Positions 47,988 through 59,310 are shown, counted from the first letter of the stretch. The stretch is 64,000 bases of DNA from Rhizopus arrhizus (GCA_024220505.1 JAKZZE010000016.1:1178001-1242000); one strand, 5' to 3'. Numbers and translations are program-made. The notes: generated from the sequence alone by a model not told the origin.

Positions 47988-48510
47988 GGGGATGTGGATG
48001 TAGCTCAGTCGGTAGAGCGTATGACTATTATTGGTGTGGTCGCAAGTTCGACCCCTGATAGGATCTTCGGATCTATCCCTTCCCTGCCCCTCTACATGTT
48101 CACTTTGCCGAGTGCATCAAGCACTTTTGTTTCTCCGCCTGTGTGATGCGTTGCGTAGCAGCTGAGTATCTGCCTACTTTCCTTCCCTTTCGGGGGACTT
48201 TGGTGTGCGCTCTTGATGATAATACTGGTTTTAACGCCACTGCTGTTCTGGTCGGTTGGTCTGCGTTGGTTGCTTGTCGAGCGTTGTTGGTCCGCGGTGC
48301 CGGGATGCCCAGCCCGGGCTTAATGAAGCGCGTTCTGTTCTGCCTCAAGTCTTCGTCTCTGGTTCCAGCTCCCCCCAATAATAATCCGTTCCTTCTTTCT
48401 TCCTTTCCCTCCTCCCCCATAATAGTTTGTATGCTTTCCAGTTTATCACTGTGGATAGCAATAATGACATATTTGTCGCCTGCATATTATCCAATAAAAA
48501 TATAAAATCT
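47988..48510 (+). mobile_element. tRNA-derived SINE 3, different tRNA head
   Basis: Follows the tag at 47968-47987. The head has A-box TAGCTCAGTCGG (48001-48012) and B-box AGTTCGACCCC (48045-48055), without a long variable arm, so it derives from another tRNA than SINEs 1 and 2. The body from about 48140 is recognisably the same family: GCGTTGCGTAGCAGCTG, GCTGTTCTGGTCGGT, GGGCTTAATGAAGC, TAGTTTGTATGCTTTCC, GTCGCCTGCATATT. The tail CCAATAAAAATATAAAATC is not followed by the tag but by TTTAACCTGGACC, so the right flank is different DNA. Confidence 0.85.
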
Positions 48511-48511
48511 T

Positions 48512-49522
48512 TAACCTGGACCATTGAGGAGTGGTTGGGATGATACTATGGTGAATATTGGTAAACTCGATTTGAAAAGAATATTTTTCTTATTTCTGTG
48601 GCTACTACATAATAAAAGTTCTACTTTTATTATTTTAAAATATTCTTGGACACTTCTCCTTTGGGTCTGAAGCTTTGGTTTAACAAGAGGTTGCAAGTTG
48701 TACATGGCGAATGAAGACATTGAAGACATTGAAGAAATTAAAAGAAATGTAGAAATGAAGAAATTCAAGTCCGAAGGTTGGCCTTGGTGTGCCGGTAGCA
48801 AGTTGGGACGGTGTTTGAACATTCTCGGTGAATGAATTGTTGTCCCAGCGGAGCTTCCTTGGACAAGTCGACGATCCTTCTTCCTCTTCTCTGCATTTCA
48901 TTTATTTTCTTCAAGTCAGACAGTCTAATGTCTAGGCTTGTATCATTTCGGTTCTTTTTTGTTGCCAAGAATCAGTTTATCAATTATCGTCTTAGTCCAG
49001 CAGCCAGTTTAGTTTATTTTAGTTAATTTTTTTATTTTATTTTATTTATTTTATTTTTAGTTTGACATGTCGACATTGTGAATGTCAGTTTTACGCGTTG
49101 TAAAAAGTATAAAAGAAGTTAATTCTTAATTCAATAAAGATATATTATTTTTATTCATAAAAAAAAAGGAAAAACAATCACTCTATACTTTCCATTGTAT
49201 ATTTTGGTTTTATCCCCTCTATTTTCAACTTCTGTCGATCTTTTCTCTCGAATTATTGACAGCTTACACCTACCTTTTTCTTACGCGAATATATCTCCTG
49301 TGTTGTTGATTTCTGGTACCAATTATACGAGTAGGTTTTTCAGTCGCCTTGGTTCCGTAGTAATTGAAGTGAATTAATAACAAGTCTCCTTACAGATATA
49401 TCGTTTCTACTAGTAAATCAAAGACTCCCGCAAGCTCCTTCATTTTTGGTTACTAGTTCTACCGTGCAATTTCAGGAATTGATATATGCTTTTCCCCTGA
49501 TTATGCTTTACCTTGAATAGCT
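48512..49522 (+). other. AT-rich DNA between SINE 3 and the CACTG element
   Basis: No gene is recognised. A possible relic of an LTR or promoter sits near 49072-49170: TGTCGACATTGTGAATGTC, AAAGTATAAAAGAAG (TATA-like, about 49104) and TTCAATAAAGATA (polyadenylation-like). The block is mirrored at 57364-58375. Confidence 0.5.
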
Positions 49523-49965
49523 TGACACTGCAAATAATCGTTCCCATTAGGTACCGGATTGCGCAAGATTGCTCTTCTTTTGGGTAACGGATAGTTATTT
49601 TTTTTTCCTGAAAAAAATTAAATCTTGCTGTATTGATCATTTTCGAATTTTGAAAAAAGATTTAGATGCGAAAAAAATAAATTTAACGATGTTATTATTT
49701 TTTTTGTAGGGTAAATATTCATGGAGTTATTCATGTTTTTAAAAAAATGTCTTTTTTTACAAATGATCTTTTTTTGGAAAGCGTATTTCTCTCCATTGTT
49801 TAAAGACCGATATTTTCTTTTTTTTATTTTTGAGGGCAAAATGCGGAAATCAAAAGCACCATGCGATTATTTTGTTCAGGAGAATACATATTAGGAAGGC
49901 AATCTGTGATTTTTAGCGTAGCTCATTAGAAATGTGTAACAGGGCGTAACAAAATAGTTGCGTCT

Positions 49966-50066
49966 AGTAAAAAAAAAAAAAGAAGCTGAAAAAAAAAAAA
50001 GAAGCTGAAAAATAAAAAAAAGACAAAGTTAAAAAAAAGACCTAGTGAAAAAAAAAAAAAAAAAGA
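49966..50066 (+). repeat. A-rich imperfect tandem repeat
   Basis: A runs separated by GAAGCTG, then by GACAAAG and GACCTAG; mirrored at about 56820-56920. Low-complexity DNA in the non-coding part of the CACTG element. Confidence 0.7.
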
Positions 50067-51264
50067 GCATAGCAATAAAAGGTTCCTTATTCAAATGAAA
50101 ACAATAATCTAACAGCAAATATACTTTATAGAAATGCAAATGCTTTTATGTTATAACAAAAGAATACTTGTATATTCTAAAAAGAAAGAAGCTTTGCTCA
50201 CATTTTATTACAAGGCGGTTATAATTGACAAAATCAAGCAAAAGTTTTTGTTTTTCAAGTAAATAAAGTACTTTATTATTTTTTATGACAAATAATATAA
50301 AAGAATATATGTTTTTAAGCTTATATTGGTTCATTACTTACTTTATGTTTGCACATGGGTGTAATTTGCAATTAGCCATTAGCCATCAGTCATTAGAGAT
50401 GTTAACATTGCCAACTTCCTTTACTAAAAAGAGTTTCTCAGCAGCAAGCAGTAATATAAGTTTGGTATTCTTATGGTTTTATCATGTTGGGAAGAACAAC
50501 TTTGCTCATGAGGTTCATGTTCGTCATCCGAATGTGTCCCATTAGGAATTCCTAATGTAAAAAAAAAAAAGAAACTGACATTAGACTTGGTTGTTCTTTT
50601 TTTTTTATAAACTTACATATGATCAATACTTGAGCATTCTTTTTTATCTTTTGTACCTTTGACATCTAGTATATTCCATGAAACAAAACAAGGGAGAAAA
50701 AAAAAGATATTGTTTTACTGCTATAATTTGTTAAGATACCGACTTTTTGTTTTTATTTCAAGTAAAAAATAAAATAAAATAATACCCTTCATGCTAAACA
50801 TATTGCATTCAAGTAATAAACCTTGTTCAAGCAATGTATCAGTTACCTTTTGGGATACCATTAAATGTAAACTATATGAAAAGCAACAGTTTTTGATTTC
50901 TAATATGGATAGACATTGAATAAGTGTAACATTGGTAAAATAGGGCTACAAAAAACGCAATTCTGTTTTTTTTTTTCTTTTTTTTTTTCTTCTCTTTTTT
51001 ATAAAAGGTAAGTTCTTAATATTATATAAATTGTATTCCTGTTCTAACGGTACTTGTACTTTAGTAATATTGTATTGACTGCTTTCTTTATGGTTTAAAT
51101 GGTCTTTATAAAGTCTTTTCCCAGGATTATCATTGCTTCTTCTTTTCCTTGTTGATATAAGCTTGACTGGTTTCTTTTTTTCTTTTCTTTTTTTTTTCAT
51201 GGTCCATCTAAAGCAAGGTACTATTACTTTTACTACATACACTCAATAGCTAATAATTATTATA

Positions 51265-52894
51265 CAGTAGCGGACAAAACTGGTGCACAAAACTTTTTTT
51301 CAGTTTTTAACTACCATTACCTGCTCATGGTAATTGCAATAGTCATGAAACTGTACTAGAAGGAGGATATACTAGTCATTGTAATCTATGTATGTTCTAA
51401 GCATGACATTGTTAAAACTGAGCGATAAGCGTGCTTTAAATTTATAAAATTTTATATTTTCTAAAAACCGCAAAAGTGGCTAAGACCTTAGACTTTATAT
51501 AATCATCTCATCTCTTGATATCATCGGATATTCTTCTTTGCATATGCTAATAATATGCGTGTATATCATTTTCAATAAAAGAACCCGGCTCTTTGACTAC
51601 TCTTTACCAAAGATCATCGACCCTTTTTGATCTAGTGTCGTATCATCATACCTTTGCCATCAATTGCCACCTGGTATGCTTAAGCGGACTTAGGCTGGGA
51701 TTAGTGGCGACTAAACTTGTAGCACAGAAGCGCTGTTATCAAATATTGAGTTTGTGACATGCGTCGACTTGTGCCTTGTGTCATTGTCATACTGAAACGA
51801 GAGATTACGACGTTTTAGACCACTATACGCTAGGCTTTTGTGGTATGAAGTAAGCGAAATATATGTGTATATTTATGAGTTCATTATACCATCATATACT
51901 TGACACACATATTCCGGTCCTCAATATCTAATACAGCCTTAAAACATAACAGAGCAGCCAGCATGCTTCATTGTTTGATCACCGTGAAAAAATCGCTCAG
52001 GTTGCTCGACTTGCTTTCAATATTAGTGTATACTATCTGCATCCATAATGTTCATATTTGTTTCATTGCTAAAGATAGCAGACTTCCAGCCCTCTATAGT
52101 ATACAGTGGCTTGTTGTGATACCACATTCATCGCTTTTTCCGGCTAATACAGCTGATGAAATTCTTCGATTCCTTACTTCCGGACTCAAAATCTAGCTTC
52201 CTACAGTGCCTTCAGACTAACAGTCTGCTAATACTGTATCTTAAGGTCCTCGAAATGTGCTGAGCATCAGAAACTGTGTGTAACGGACCTTGTCCAAGCT
52301 TTAGGTTAGTGATTGAGCTAGTAACTTTTCAGACTAAAAGCGGGAGACCTTCATGATCACAAGACATTAAGTTTCTTTCTTCCCTCTTTCTCCTGTTGAT
52401 TGTCCATTTAGAGATTCTTGTTGTTCTAGAAATATCTGTTGTCGTACGAACTAAGTGTATTCGAGATCTCAGAGTTTCGTTTTTACAGTTGCTTATTTTC
52501 TTAAACATATAAGGCTAGTACTTTGTTATAGTGAATAGGGTAAAAACAAAAGGGGGGACTCAATGGGAAATACAAAATAAGTACAGTTTTATATATTTTT
52601 TAAGAGCTACTAAAATTTACTAATATGCGGTGAAATCTGAAAGCAAACGGGAGAGATATGGGGAAAATTGAAAGAAGGCTAGACAAGCACCACATTTTTG
52701 GCGAAAATTGAAATATGCAAAAAAGCACTAAAAATGACCTTATGCCTGGGGGATATCCGGTACAGTTCCGGTTTACATAACATAATGTATATTTTGGACT
52801 GTCTTTCAGATGGTATATGCCACAAAAGTCGCAGACATATGGCGGAGATACAATGTTGATTTTAATTTTTGTGCACCAGTTTTGTCCGCTACTG
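51265..52894 (-). mobile_element. Tc1-like relic, left copy
   Basis: 1630 bp with about 28-bp terminal inverted repeats starting CAGTAGCGGACAAAACTGG and flanked by TA (51263-51264 and 52895-52896), the Tc1/mariner target. The outer flank (TAATAATTATTA) is the native insertion site, mirrored; the inner flank (TAACGGAGTGG) is unrelated DNA, so this copy did not arise by a simple insertion here. Confidence 0.88.
51617..52367 (-). pseudogene. decayed Tc1-type transposase, left copy
   Basis: Mirror image of the relic described at 54520-55270, with the same stop codons. Confidence 0.75.
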
Positions 52895-52896
52895 TA

Positions 52897-53065
52897 TAAC
52901 GGAGTGGCTAGCAGCCAATGAAAAGTATAAAAGGATTACAAGTTTTTATTGAATAAACAATATACAGTCTTCTCTTTATTTTTTTACTTTATTCTTTTTA
53001 CACTTACTTTACGCCTTTAAAGTCAATACTAGTTCTCTTTTTCCTGGTTACTGTTTTAAATTTCA
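52897..53065 (+). other. Unique part of the palindrome spacer
   Basis: 169 bp between the left Tc1 relic and CACTG element A, present once. It contains CCAATG, AAGTATAAAAGG (TATA-like) and TTGAATAAACAAT, resembling the LTR/promoter-like block near 49104. No gene. Confidence 0.55.
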
Positions 53066-53405
53066 CACTGCAAATAATAGTGTAAATTGGGTAACAAATC
53101 GTTTACCAATCTTGCGAAATAATTTACATTCGTGTACAATCAGGTAAGAGATTTATCCACGCACAGCCTCCTGTCTCTGCCACAAATCGTGTAAGTTATT
53201 GTTCGCCCTTTGGTTATGTGATGGTGCAAGATTTGTGGCCAACACAGGAGACTGTTGGGAGACTTTTTCGTTAACTGATCTTGCAAGGTGGACCTTTCAT
53301 CAGTTACGTTGTGGCTCTTGTTTATTATCAATTTGATATCTAATGGTGCTTGGCAACCAATCACGCTTTGTAAAACACTACTTTATTTGTCTTTTTGCTC
53401 TTTTA

Positions 53406-53500
53406 TAAACCACTCATATTGCCTTATATACTTCTTTATGAACCACTTATATTGCTTTATATACTTCTTTATTGACCATTCATATTGCAATAAATATCGC
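53406..53500 (+). repeat. 33-bp minisatellite (about three units)
   Basis: Unit contains CACTCATATTGCCTTATATA and CTTCTTTAT; period 33 bp at 53410, 53443 and 53476. The period is a multiple of three, so it keeps a frame open, but no start or domain supports a gene. Related to the array at 59116-59310. Confidence 0.85.
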
Positions 53501-53992
53501 TTTATACACATAAAAAAATAGGGATTTTGTTTATAAAAAATAGCTTTTTTTTATTTGAATAAAATAATAATAACAAAATATGATATTTCTTTGCTTGTAG
53601 CGTTTTAAAAGAGTACTTGACTTACCTAATGTCACCAGAACAGCAGCATCTAATCTAAAAATACATCAATTAGTCTCGTGGAACTCAAAAAGTTCTCAAA
53701 AGAAAAAAGAAAAAAGAAAAAAAAAAAGCCAAGCTCAAGAATTCAAAGACACAAGGATTCAAGGATTCAAGAACTTGGACACTCAAAGCAAAAGAAAAGA
53801 CATCAGTACTTAAGAGCCAAAGTAAAAACAAGGAAAGAAACAGAAACATGCCAAAGCAAAGCAGCATTCATCTATAACATTTATTAGCTATCGTGTATAT
53901 ATCGTGAAAGTAATAGTACCTTACTTTAGATAGATCATGGGAAGAAAACTAGCTAAGCGTATACAAACAACTAAAAAAGCAGCACGCATCTA

Positions 53993-55622
53993 CAGTAGCG
54001 GACAAAACTGGTGCACAAAAATTAAAATCAACATTGTATCTCCGCCATATGTCTGCGACTTTTGTGGCATATACCATCTGAAAGACAGTCCAAAATATAC
54101 ATTATGTTATGTAAACCGGAACTGTACCGGATATCCCCCAGGCATAAGGTCATTTTTAGTGCTTTTTTGCATATTTCAATTTTCGCCAAAAATGTGGTGC
54201 TTGTCTAGCCTTCTTTCAATTTTCCCCATATCTCTCCCGTTTGCTTTCAGATTTCACCGCATATTAGTAAATTTTAGTAGCTCTTAAAAAATATATAAAA
54301 CTGTACTTATTTTGTATTTCCCATTGAGTCCCCCCTTTTGTTTTTACCCTATTCACTATAACAAAGTACTAGCCTTATATGTTTAAGAAAATAAGCAACT
54401 GTAAAAACGAAACTCTGAGATCTCGAATACACTTAGTTCGTACGACAACAGATATTTCTAGAACAACAAGAATCTCTAAATGGACAATCAACAGGAGAAA
54501 GAGGGAAGAAAGAAACTTAATGTCTTGTGATCATGAAGGTCTCCCGCTTTTAGTCTGAAAAGTTACTAGCTCAATCACTAACCTAAAGCTTGGACAAGGT
54601 CCGTTACACACAGTTTCTGATGCTCAGCACATTTCGAGGACCTTAAGATACAGTATTAGCAGACTGTTAGTCTGAAGGCACTGTAGGAAGCTAGATTTTG
54701 AGTCCGGAAGTAAGGAATCGAAGAATTTCATCAGCTGTATTAGCCGGAAAAAGCGATGAATGTGGTATCACAACAAGCCACTGTATACTATAGAGGGCTG
54801 GAAGTCTGCTATCTTTAGCAATGAAACAAATATGAACATTATGGATGCAGATAGTATACACTAATATTGAAAGCAAGTCGAGCAACCTGAGCGATTTTTT
54901 CACGGTGATCAAACAATGAAGCATGCTGGCTGCTCTGTTATGTTTTAAGGCTGTATTAGATATTGAGGACCGGAATATGTGTGTCAAGTATATGATGGTA
55001 TAATGAACTCATAAATATACACATATATTTCGCTTACTTCATACCACAAAAGCCTAGCGTATAGTGGTCTAAAACGTCGTAATCTCTCGTTTCAGTATGA
55101 CAATGACACAAGGCACAAGTCGACGCATGTCACAAACTCAATATTTGATAACAGCGCTTCTGTGCTACAAGTTTAGTCGCCACTAATCCCAGCCTAAGTC
55201 CGCTTAAGCATACCAGGTGGCAATTGATGGCAAAGGTATGATGATACGACACTAGATCAAAAAGGGTCGATGATCTTTGGTAAAGAGTAGTCAAAGAGCC
55301 GGGTTCTTTTATTGAAAATGATATACACGCATATTATTAGCATATGCAAAGAAGAATATCCGATGATATCAAGAGATGAGATGATTATATAAAGTCTAAG
55401 GTCTTAGCCACTTTTGCGGTTTTTAGAAAATATAAAATTTTATAAATTTAAAGCACGCTTATCGCTCAGTTTTAACAATGTCATGCTTAGAACATACATA
55501 GATTACAATGACTAGTATATCCTCCTTCTAGTACAGTTTCATGACTATTGCAATTACCATGAGCAGGTAATGGTAGTTAAAAACTGAAAAAAAGTTTTGT
55601 GCACCAGTTTTGTCCGCTACTG
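53993..55622 (+). mobile_element. Tc1-like relic, right copy (original insertion)
   Basis: 1630 bp, TA at 53991-53992 and 55623-55624. The rebuilt empty site (GCATC-TA-TAATAATTATTAG) matches the related repeat in element B near 59800 (ACATCTATAATAATTATTAG), which confirms a genuine insertion into element A between two of its internal repeat units. Confidence 0.9.
54520..55270 (+). pseudogene. decayed Tc1-type transposase, right copy
   Basis: In one frame, with several stop codons, the DDE landmarks of Tc1 transposases remain: GWKSAIFSNET (about 54796; the usual FSDE has become FSNE), MKHAGCSVMF followed by a stop where WGC is expected (about 54916), and QYDNDTRHKS (55093), the counterpart of QQDNDPKHTS. 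The relic cannot encode an active enzyme, but its terminal repeats are still well matched. Confidence 0.8.
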
Positions 55623-57363
55623 TATAATAATTATTAGCTATTGAGTGTATGTAGTAAAAGTAATAGTACCTTGCTTTAGATGGACCATGAAAAAAAAAAG
55701 AAAAGAAAAAAAGAAACCAGTCAAGCTTATATCAACAAGGAAAAGAAGAAGCAATGATAATCCTGGGAAAAGACTTTATAAAGACCATTTAAACCATAAA
55801 GAAAGCAGTCAATACAATATTACTAAAGTACAAGTACCGTTAGAACAGGAATACAATTTATATAATATTAAGAACTTACCTTTTATAAAAAAGAGAAGAA
55901 AAAAAAAAAGAAAAAAAAAAAACAGAATTGCGTTTTTTGTAGCCCTATTTTACCAATGTTACACTTATTCAATGTCTATCCATATTAGAAATCAAAAACT
56001 GTTGCTTTTCATATAGTTTACATTTAATGGTATCCCAAAAGGTAACTGATACATTGCTTGAACAAGGTTTATTACTTGAATGCAATATGTTTAGCATGAA
56101 GGGTATTATTTTATTTTATTTTTTACTTGAAATAAAAACAAAAAGTCGGTATCTTAACAAATTATAGCAGTAAAACAATATCTTTTTTTTTCTCCCTTGT
56201 TTTGTTTCATGGAATATACTAGATGTCAAAGGTACAAAAGATAAAAAAGAATGCTCAAGTATTGATCATATGTAAGTTTATAAAAAAAAAAGAACAACCA
56301 AGTCTAATGTCAGTTTCTTTTTTTTTTTTACATTAGGAATTCCTAATGGGACACATTCGGATGACGAACATGAACCTCATGAGCAAAGTTGTTCTTCCCA
56401 ACATGATAAAACCATAAGAATACCAAACTTATATTACTGCTTGCTGCTGAGAAACTCTTTTTAGTAAAGGAAGTTGGCAATGTTAACATCTCTAATGACT
56501 GATGGCTAATGGCTAATTGCAAATTACACCCATGTGCAAACATAAAGTAAGTAATGAACCAATATAAGCTTAAAAACATATATTCTTTTATATTATTTGT
56601 CATAAAAAATAATAAAGTACTTTATTTACTTGAAAAACAAAAACTTTTGCTTGATTTTGTCAATTATAACCGCCTTGTAATAAAATGTGAGCAAAGCTTC
56701 TTTCTTTTTAGAATATACAAGTATTCTTTTGTTATAACATAAAAGCATTTGCATTTCTATAAAGTATATTTGCTGTTAGATTATTGTTTTCATTTGAATA
56801 AGGAACCTTTTATTGCTATGCTCTTTTTTTTTTTTTTTTTCACTAGGTCTTTTTTTTAACTTTGTCTTTTTTTTATTTTTCAGCTTCTTTTTTTTTTTTC
56901 AGCTTCTTTTTTTTTTTTACTAGACGCAACTATTTTGTTACGCCCTGTTACACATTTCTAATGAGCTACGCTAAAAATCACAGATTGCCTTCCTAATATG
57001 TATTCTCCTGAACAAAATAATCGCATGGTGCTTTTGATTTCCGCATTTTGCCCTCAAAAATAAAAAAAAGAAAATATCGGTCTTTAAACAATGGAGAGAA
57101 ATACGCTTTCCAAAAAAAGATCATTTGTAAAAAAAGACATTTTTTTAAAAACATGAATAACTCCATGAATATTTACCCTACAAAAAAAATAATAACATCG
57201 TTAAATTTATTTTTTTCGCATCTAAATCTTTTTTCAAAATTCGAAAATGATCAATACAGCAAGATTTAATTTTTTTCAGGAAAAAAAATAACTATCCGTT
57301 ACCCAAAAGAAGAGCAATCTTGCGCAATCCGGTACCTAATGGGAACGATTATTTGCAGTGTCA

Positions 57364-58375
57364 AGCTATTCAAGGTAAAGCATAATCAGGGGAAAAGCAT
57401 ATATCAATTCCTGAAATTGCACGGTAGAACTAGTAACCAAAAATGAAGGAGCTTGCGGGAGTCTTTGATTTACTAGTAGAAACGATATATCTGTAAGGAG
57501 ACTTGTTATTAATTCACTTCAATTACTACGGAACCAAGGCGACTGAAAAACCTACTCGTATAATTGGTACCAGAAATCAACAACACAGGAGATATATTCG
57601 CGTAAGAAAAAGGTAGGTGTAAGCTGTCAATAATTCGAGAGAAAAGATCGACAGAAGTTGAAAATAGAGGGGATAAAACCAAAATATACAATGGAAAGTA
57701 TAGAGTGATTGTTTTTCCTTTTTTTTTATGAATAAAAATAATATATCTTTATTGAATTAAGAATTAACTTCTTTTATACTTTTTACAACGCGTAAAACTG
57801 ACATTCACAATGTCGACATGTCAAACTAAAAATAAAATAAATAAAATAAAATAAAAAAATTAACTAAAATAAACTAAACTGGCTGCTGGACTAAGACGAT
57901 AATTGATAAACTGATTCTTGGCAACAAAAAAGAACCGAAATGATACAAGCCTAGACATTAGACTGTCTGACTTGAAGAAAATAAATGAAATGCAGAGAAG
58001 AGGAAGAAGGATCGTCGACTTGTCCAAGGAAGCTCCGCTGGGACAACAATTCATTCACCGAGAATGTTCAAACACCGTCCCAACTTGCTACCGGCACACC
58101 AAGGCCAACCTTCGGACTTGAATTTCTTCATTTCTACATTTCTTTTAATTTCTTCAATGTCTTCAATGTCTTCATTCGCCATGTACAACTTGCAACCTCT
58201 TGTTAAACCAAAGCTTCAGACCCAAAGGAGAAGTGTCCAAGAATATTTTAAAATAATAAAAGTAGAACTTTTATTATGTAGTAGCCACAGAAATAAGAAA
58301 AATATTCTTTTCAAATCGAGTTTACCAATATTCACCATAGTATCATCCCAACCACTCCTCAATGGTCCAGGTTAA
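57364..58375 (-). other. AT-rich DNA between CACTG element A and mirrored SINE 3
   Basis: Mirror of 48512-49522. No gene recognised; only short frames. It is the original flank of the TCA target of element A. Confidence 0.5.
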
Positions 58376-58843
58376 AGATTTTATATTTTTATTGGATAAT
58401 ATGCAGGCGACAAATATGTCATTATTGCTATCCACAGTGATAAACTGGAAAGCATACAAACTATTATGGGGGAGGAGGGAAAGGAAGAAAGAAGGAACGG
58501 ATTATTATTGGGGGGAGCTGGAACCAGAGACGAAGACTTGAGGCAGAACAGAACGCGCTTCATTAAGCCCGGGCTGGGCATCCCGGCACCGCGGACCAAC
58601 AACGCTCGACAAGCAACCAACGCAGACCAACCGACCAGAACAGCAGTGGCGTTAAAACCAGTATTATCATCAAGAGCGCACACCAAAGTCCCCCGAAAGG
58701 GAAGGAAAGTAGGCAGATACTCAGCTGCTACGCAACGCATCACACAGGCGGAGAAACAAAAGTGCTTGATGCACTCGGCAAAGTGAACATGTAGAGGGGC
58801 AGGGAAGGGATAGATCCGAAGATCCTATCAGGGGTCGAACTTG
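58376..58843 (-). mobile_element. SINE 3, mirrored copy, 5' end cut off
   Basis: Reverse complement of SINE 3. It breaks inside the tRNA-like head, at CGAACTTG just outside the B-box, where CACTG element B begins. About 55 bp of the head are missing on this side within the window. Confidence 0.9.
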
Positions 58844-59115
58844 CACTGCAAATAATTGGAGATATTAAACGTAGTTTTTTAGCATAAATGAGCGCAACAA
58901 CGCGAAGTTTAACGCAACTCCACGGAATTTTATTGCTCTTTTAAACGATTTTCGAGGCAGAGCAGTAATCGTTAAATAACTTTTACGCAAGCAAGAGGAG
59001 GTCGTTTAGTGTTCTTTTACCAAAGCATTTTTTACGTTTCAATTAATACTAGTCAACGTTTGAGCAACGAATGATACGTTTTAAAACATTACTTTATATG
59101 TCTTTTTGTTCTTTT

Positions 59116-59310
59116 ATCGACCGCTCATATTGCCTTATATACTTCTTCATCGAACACTCATATTGCCTTATATACTTCTTTATTGACCACCCATATTGCC
59201 TTATATATTTCTTTATGAACCACTCATATTGCTTTATATACTTCTTTATTGACCACTTATATAGCTTATATACTTCTTTATTGACCATTCATATTGCAAT
59301 AAATATTGCT
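59116..59310 (+). repeat. 33-bp minisatellite (about six units)
   Basis: Same unit as at 53406-53500 but longer; the DNA on both sides (59074-59690) also matches element A (53363-53880), so the two elements share this internal block. Confidence 0.85.

Larger units (their letters stand above)
48043..52896 (+). repeat. Palindrome, left arm (about 4.85 kb)
   Basis: Near-perfect inverted copy of 53991-58843; paired positions add up to 106886-106888 throughout, so only a few one-base homopolymer differences exist. Contents from left: most of SINE 3, about 1 kb of unique AT-rich DNA, half of a CACTG element, and a complete Tc1-like relic. The inner boundary is exactly the TA after the Tc1 end. Confidence 0.95.
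49526..52896 (-). mobile_element. Partial CACTG element (mirror of element A), with nested Tc1
   Basis: Starts with the terminal sequence CACTGCAAATAATCG at 49526, preceded by TGA (the reverse complement of the TCA duplication of element A). It contains the half of element A that lies to the right of the Tc1 insertion, then the Tc1 relic, and stops. The other half of the element is missing on this side. Confidence 0.85.
53066..57360 (+). mobile_element. CACTG element A, non-autonomous, with nested Tc1
   Basis: Ends are CACTGCAAATAAT at 53066 and its reverse complement ending at 57360; the flanking duplication is TCA (53063-53065 and 57361-57363), typical of the CACTA/CMC group. Subterminal CAATCTTGCG and CGCAAGATTG mirror each other. 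Without the 1.63-kb Tc1 it is about 2.66 kb and has no transposase, so it needs one in trans. Its interior (minisatellite, Lys-rich repeat block) is related to element B at 59071-60290. Confidence 0.87.
53991..58843 (-). repeat. Palindrome, right arm (about 4.85 kb)
   Basis: Inverted copy of 48043-52896. From left: Tc1 relic, right part of CACTG element A, about 1 kb of AT-rich DNA, truncated SINE 3. Here the Tc1 relic has native flanks on both sides, so this arm is the older arrangement at its inner end. It is cut at 58843 by CACTG element B, so the symmetry may continue beyond that insertion. Confidence 0.95.

Noticed and set aside
48001..48075. A functional tRNA gene in SINE 3
   Set aside because: A- and B-boxes are clear, but I could not form a full cloverleaf; it belongs to the SINE head.
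48143..48505. 120-codon frame in SINE 3 (mirrored at 58381-58743)
   Set aside because: It lies in the SINE body and ends in the A-rich tail; no domain and no similarity to a protein family.
49072..49170. A solo LTR suggested by TATA-like and AATAAA-like signals
   Set aside because: I could not find paired boundaries or a target duplication; kept only as a note.
50285..50545. 86-codon frame (mirrored at 56343-56603)
   Set aside because: AT-rich DNA inside the non-autonomous CACTG element; no motif or start context beyond chance.
51900..52196. 98-codon frame in the left Tc1 relic (mirrored at 54691-54987)
   Set aside because: It is antisense to the decayed transposase frame, which carries the recognisable motifs.
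53406..59310. CRISPR-like interpretation of the 33-bp repeats
   Set aside because: The units are contiguous without spacers, and the surroundings are eukaryotic transposons; it is a minisatellite.
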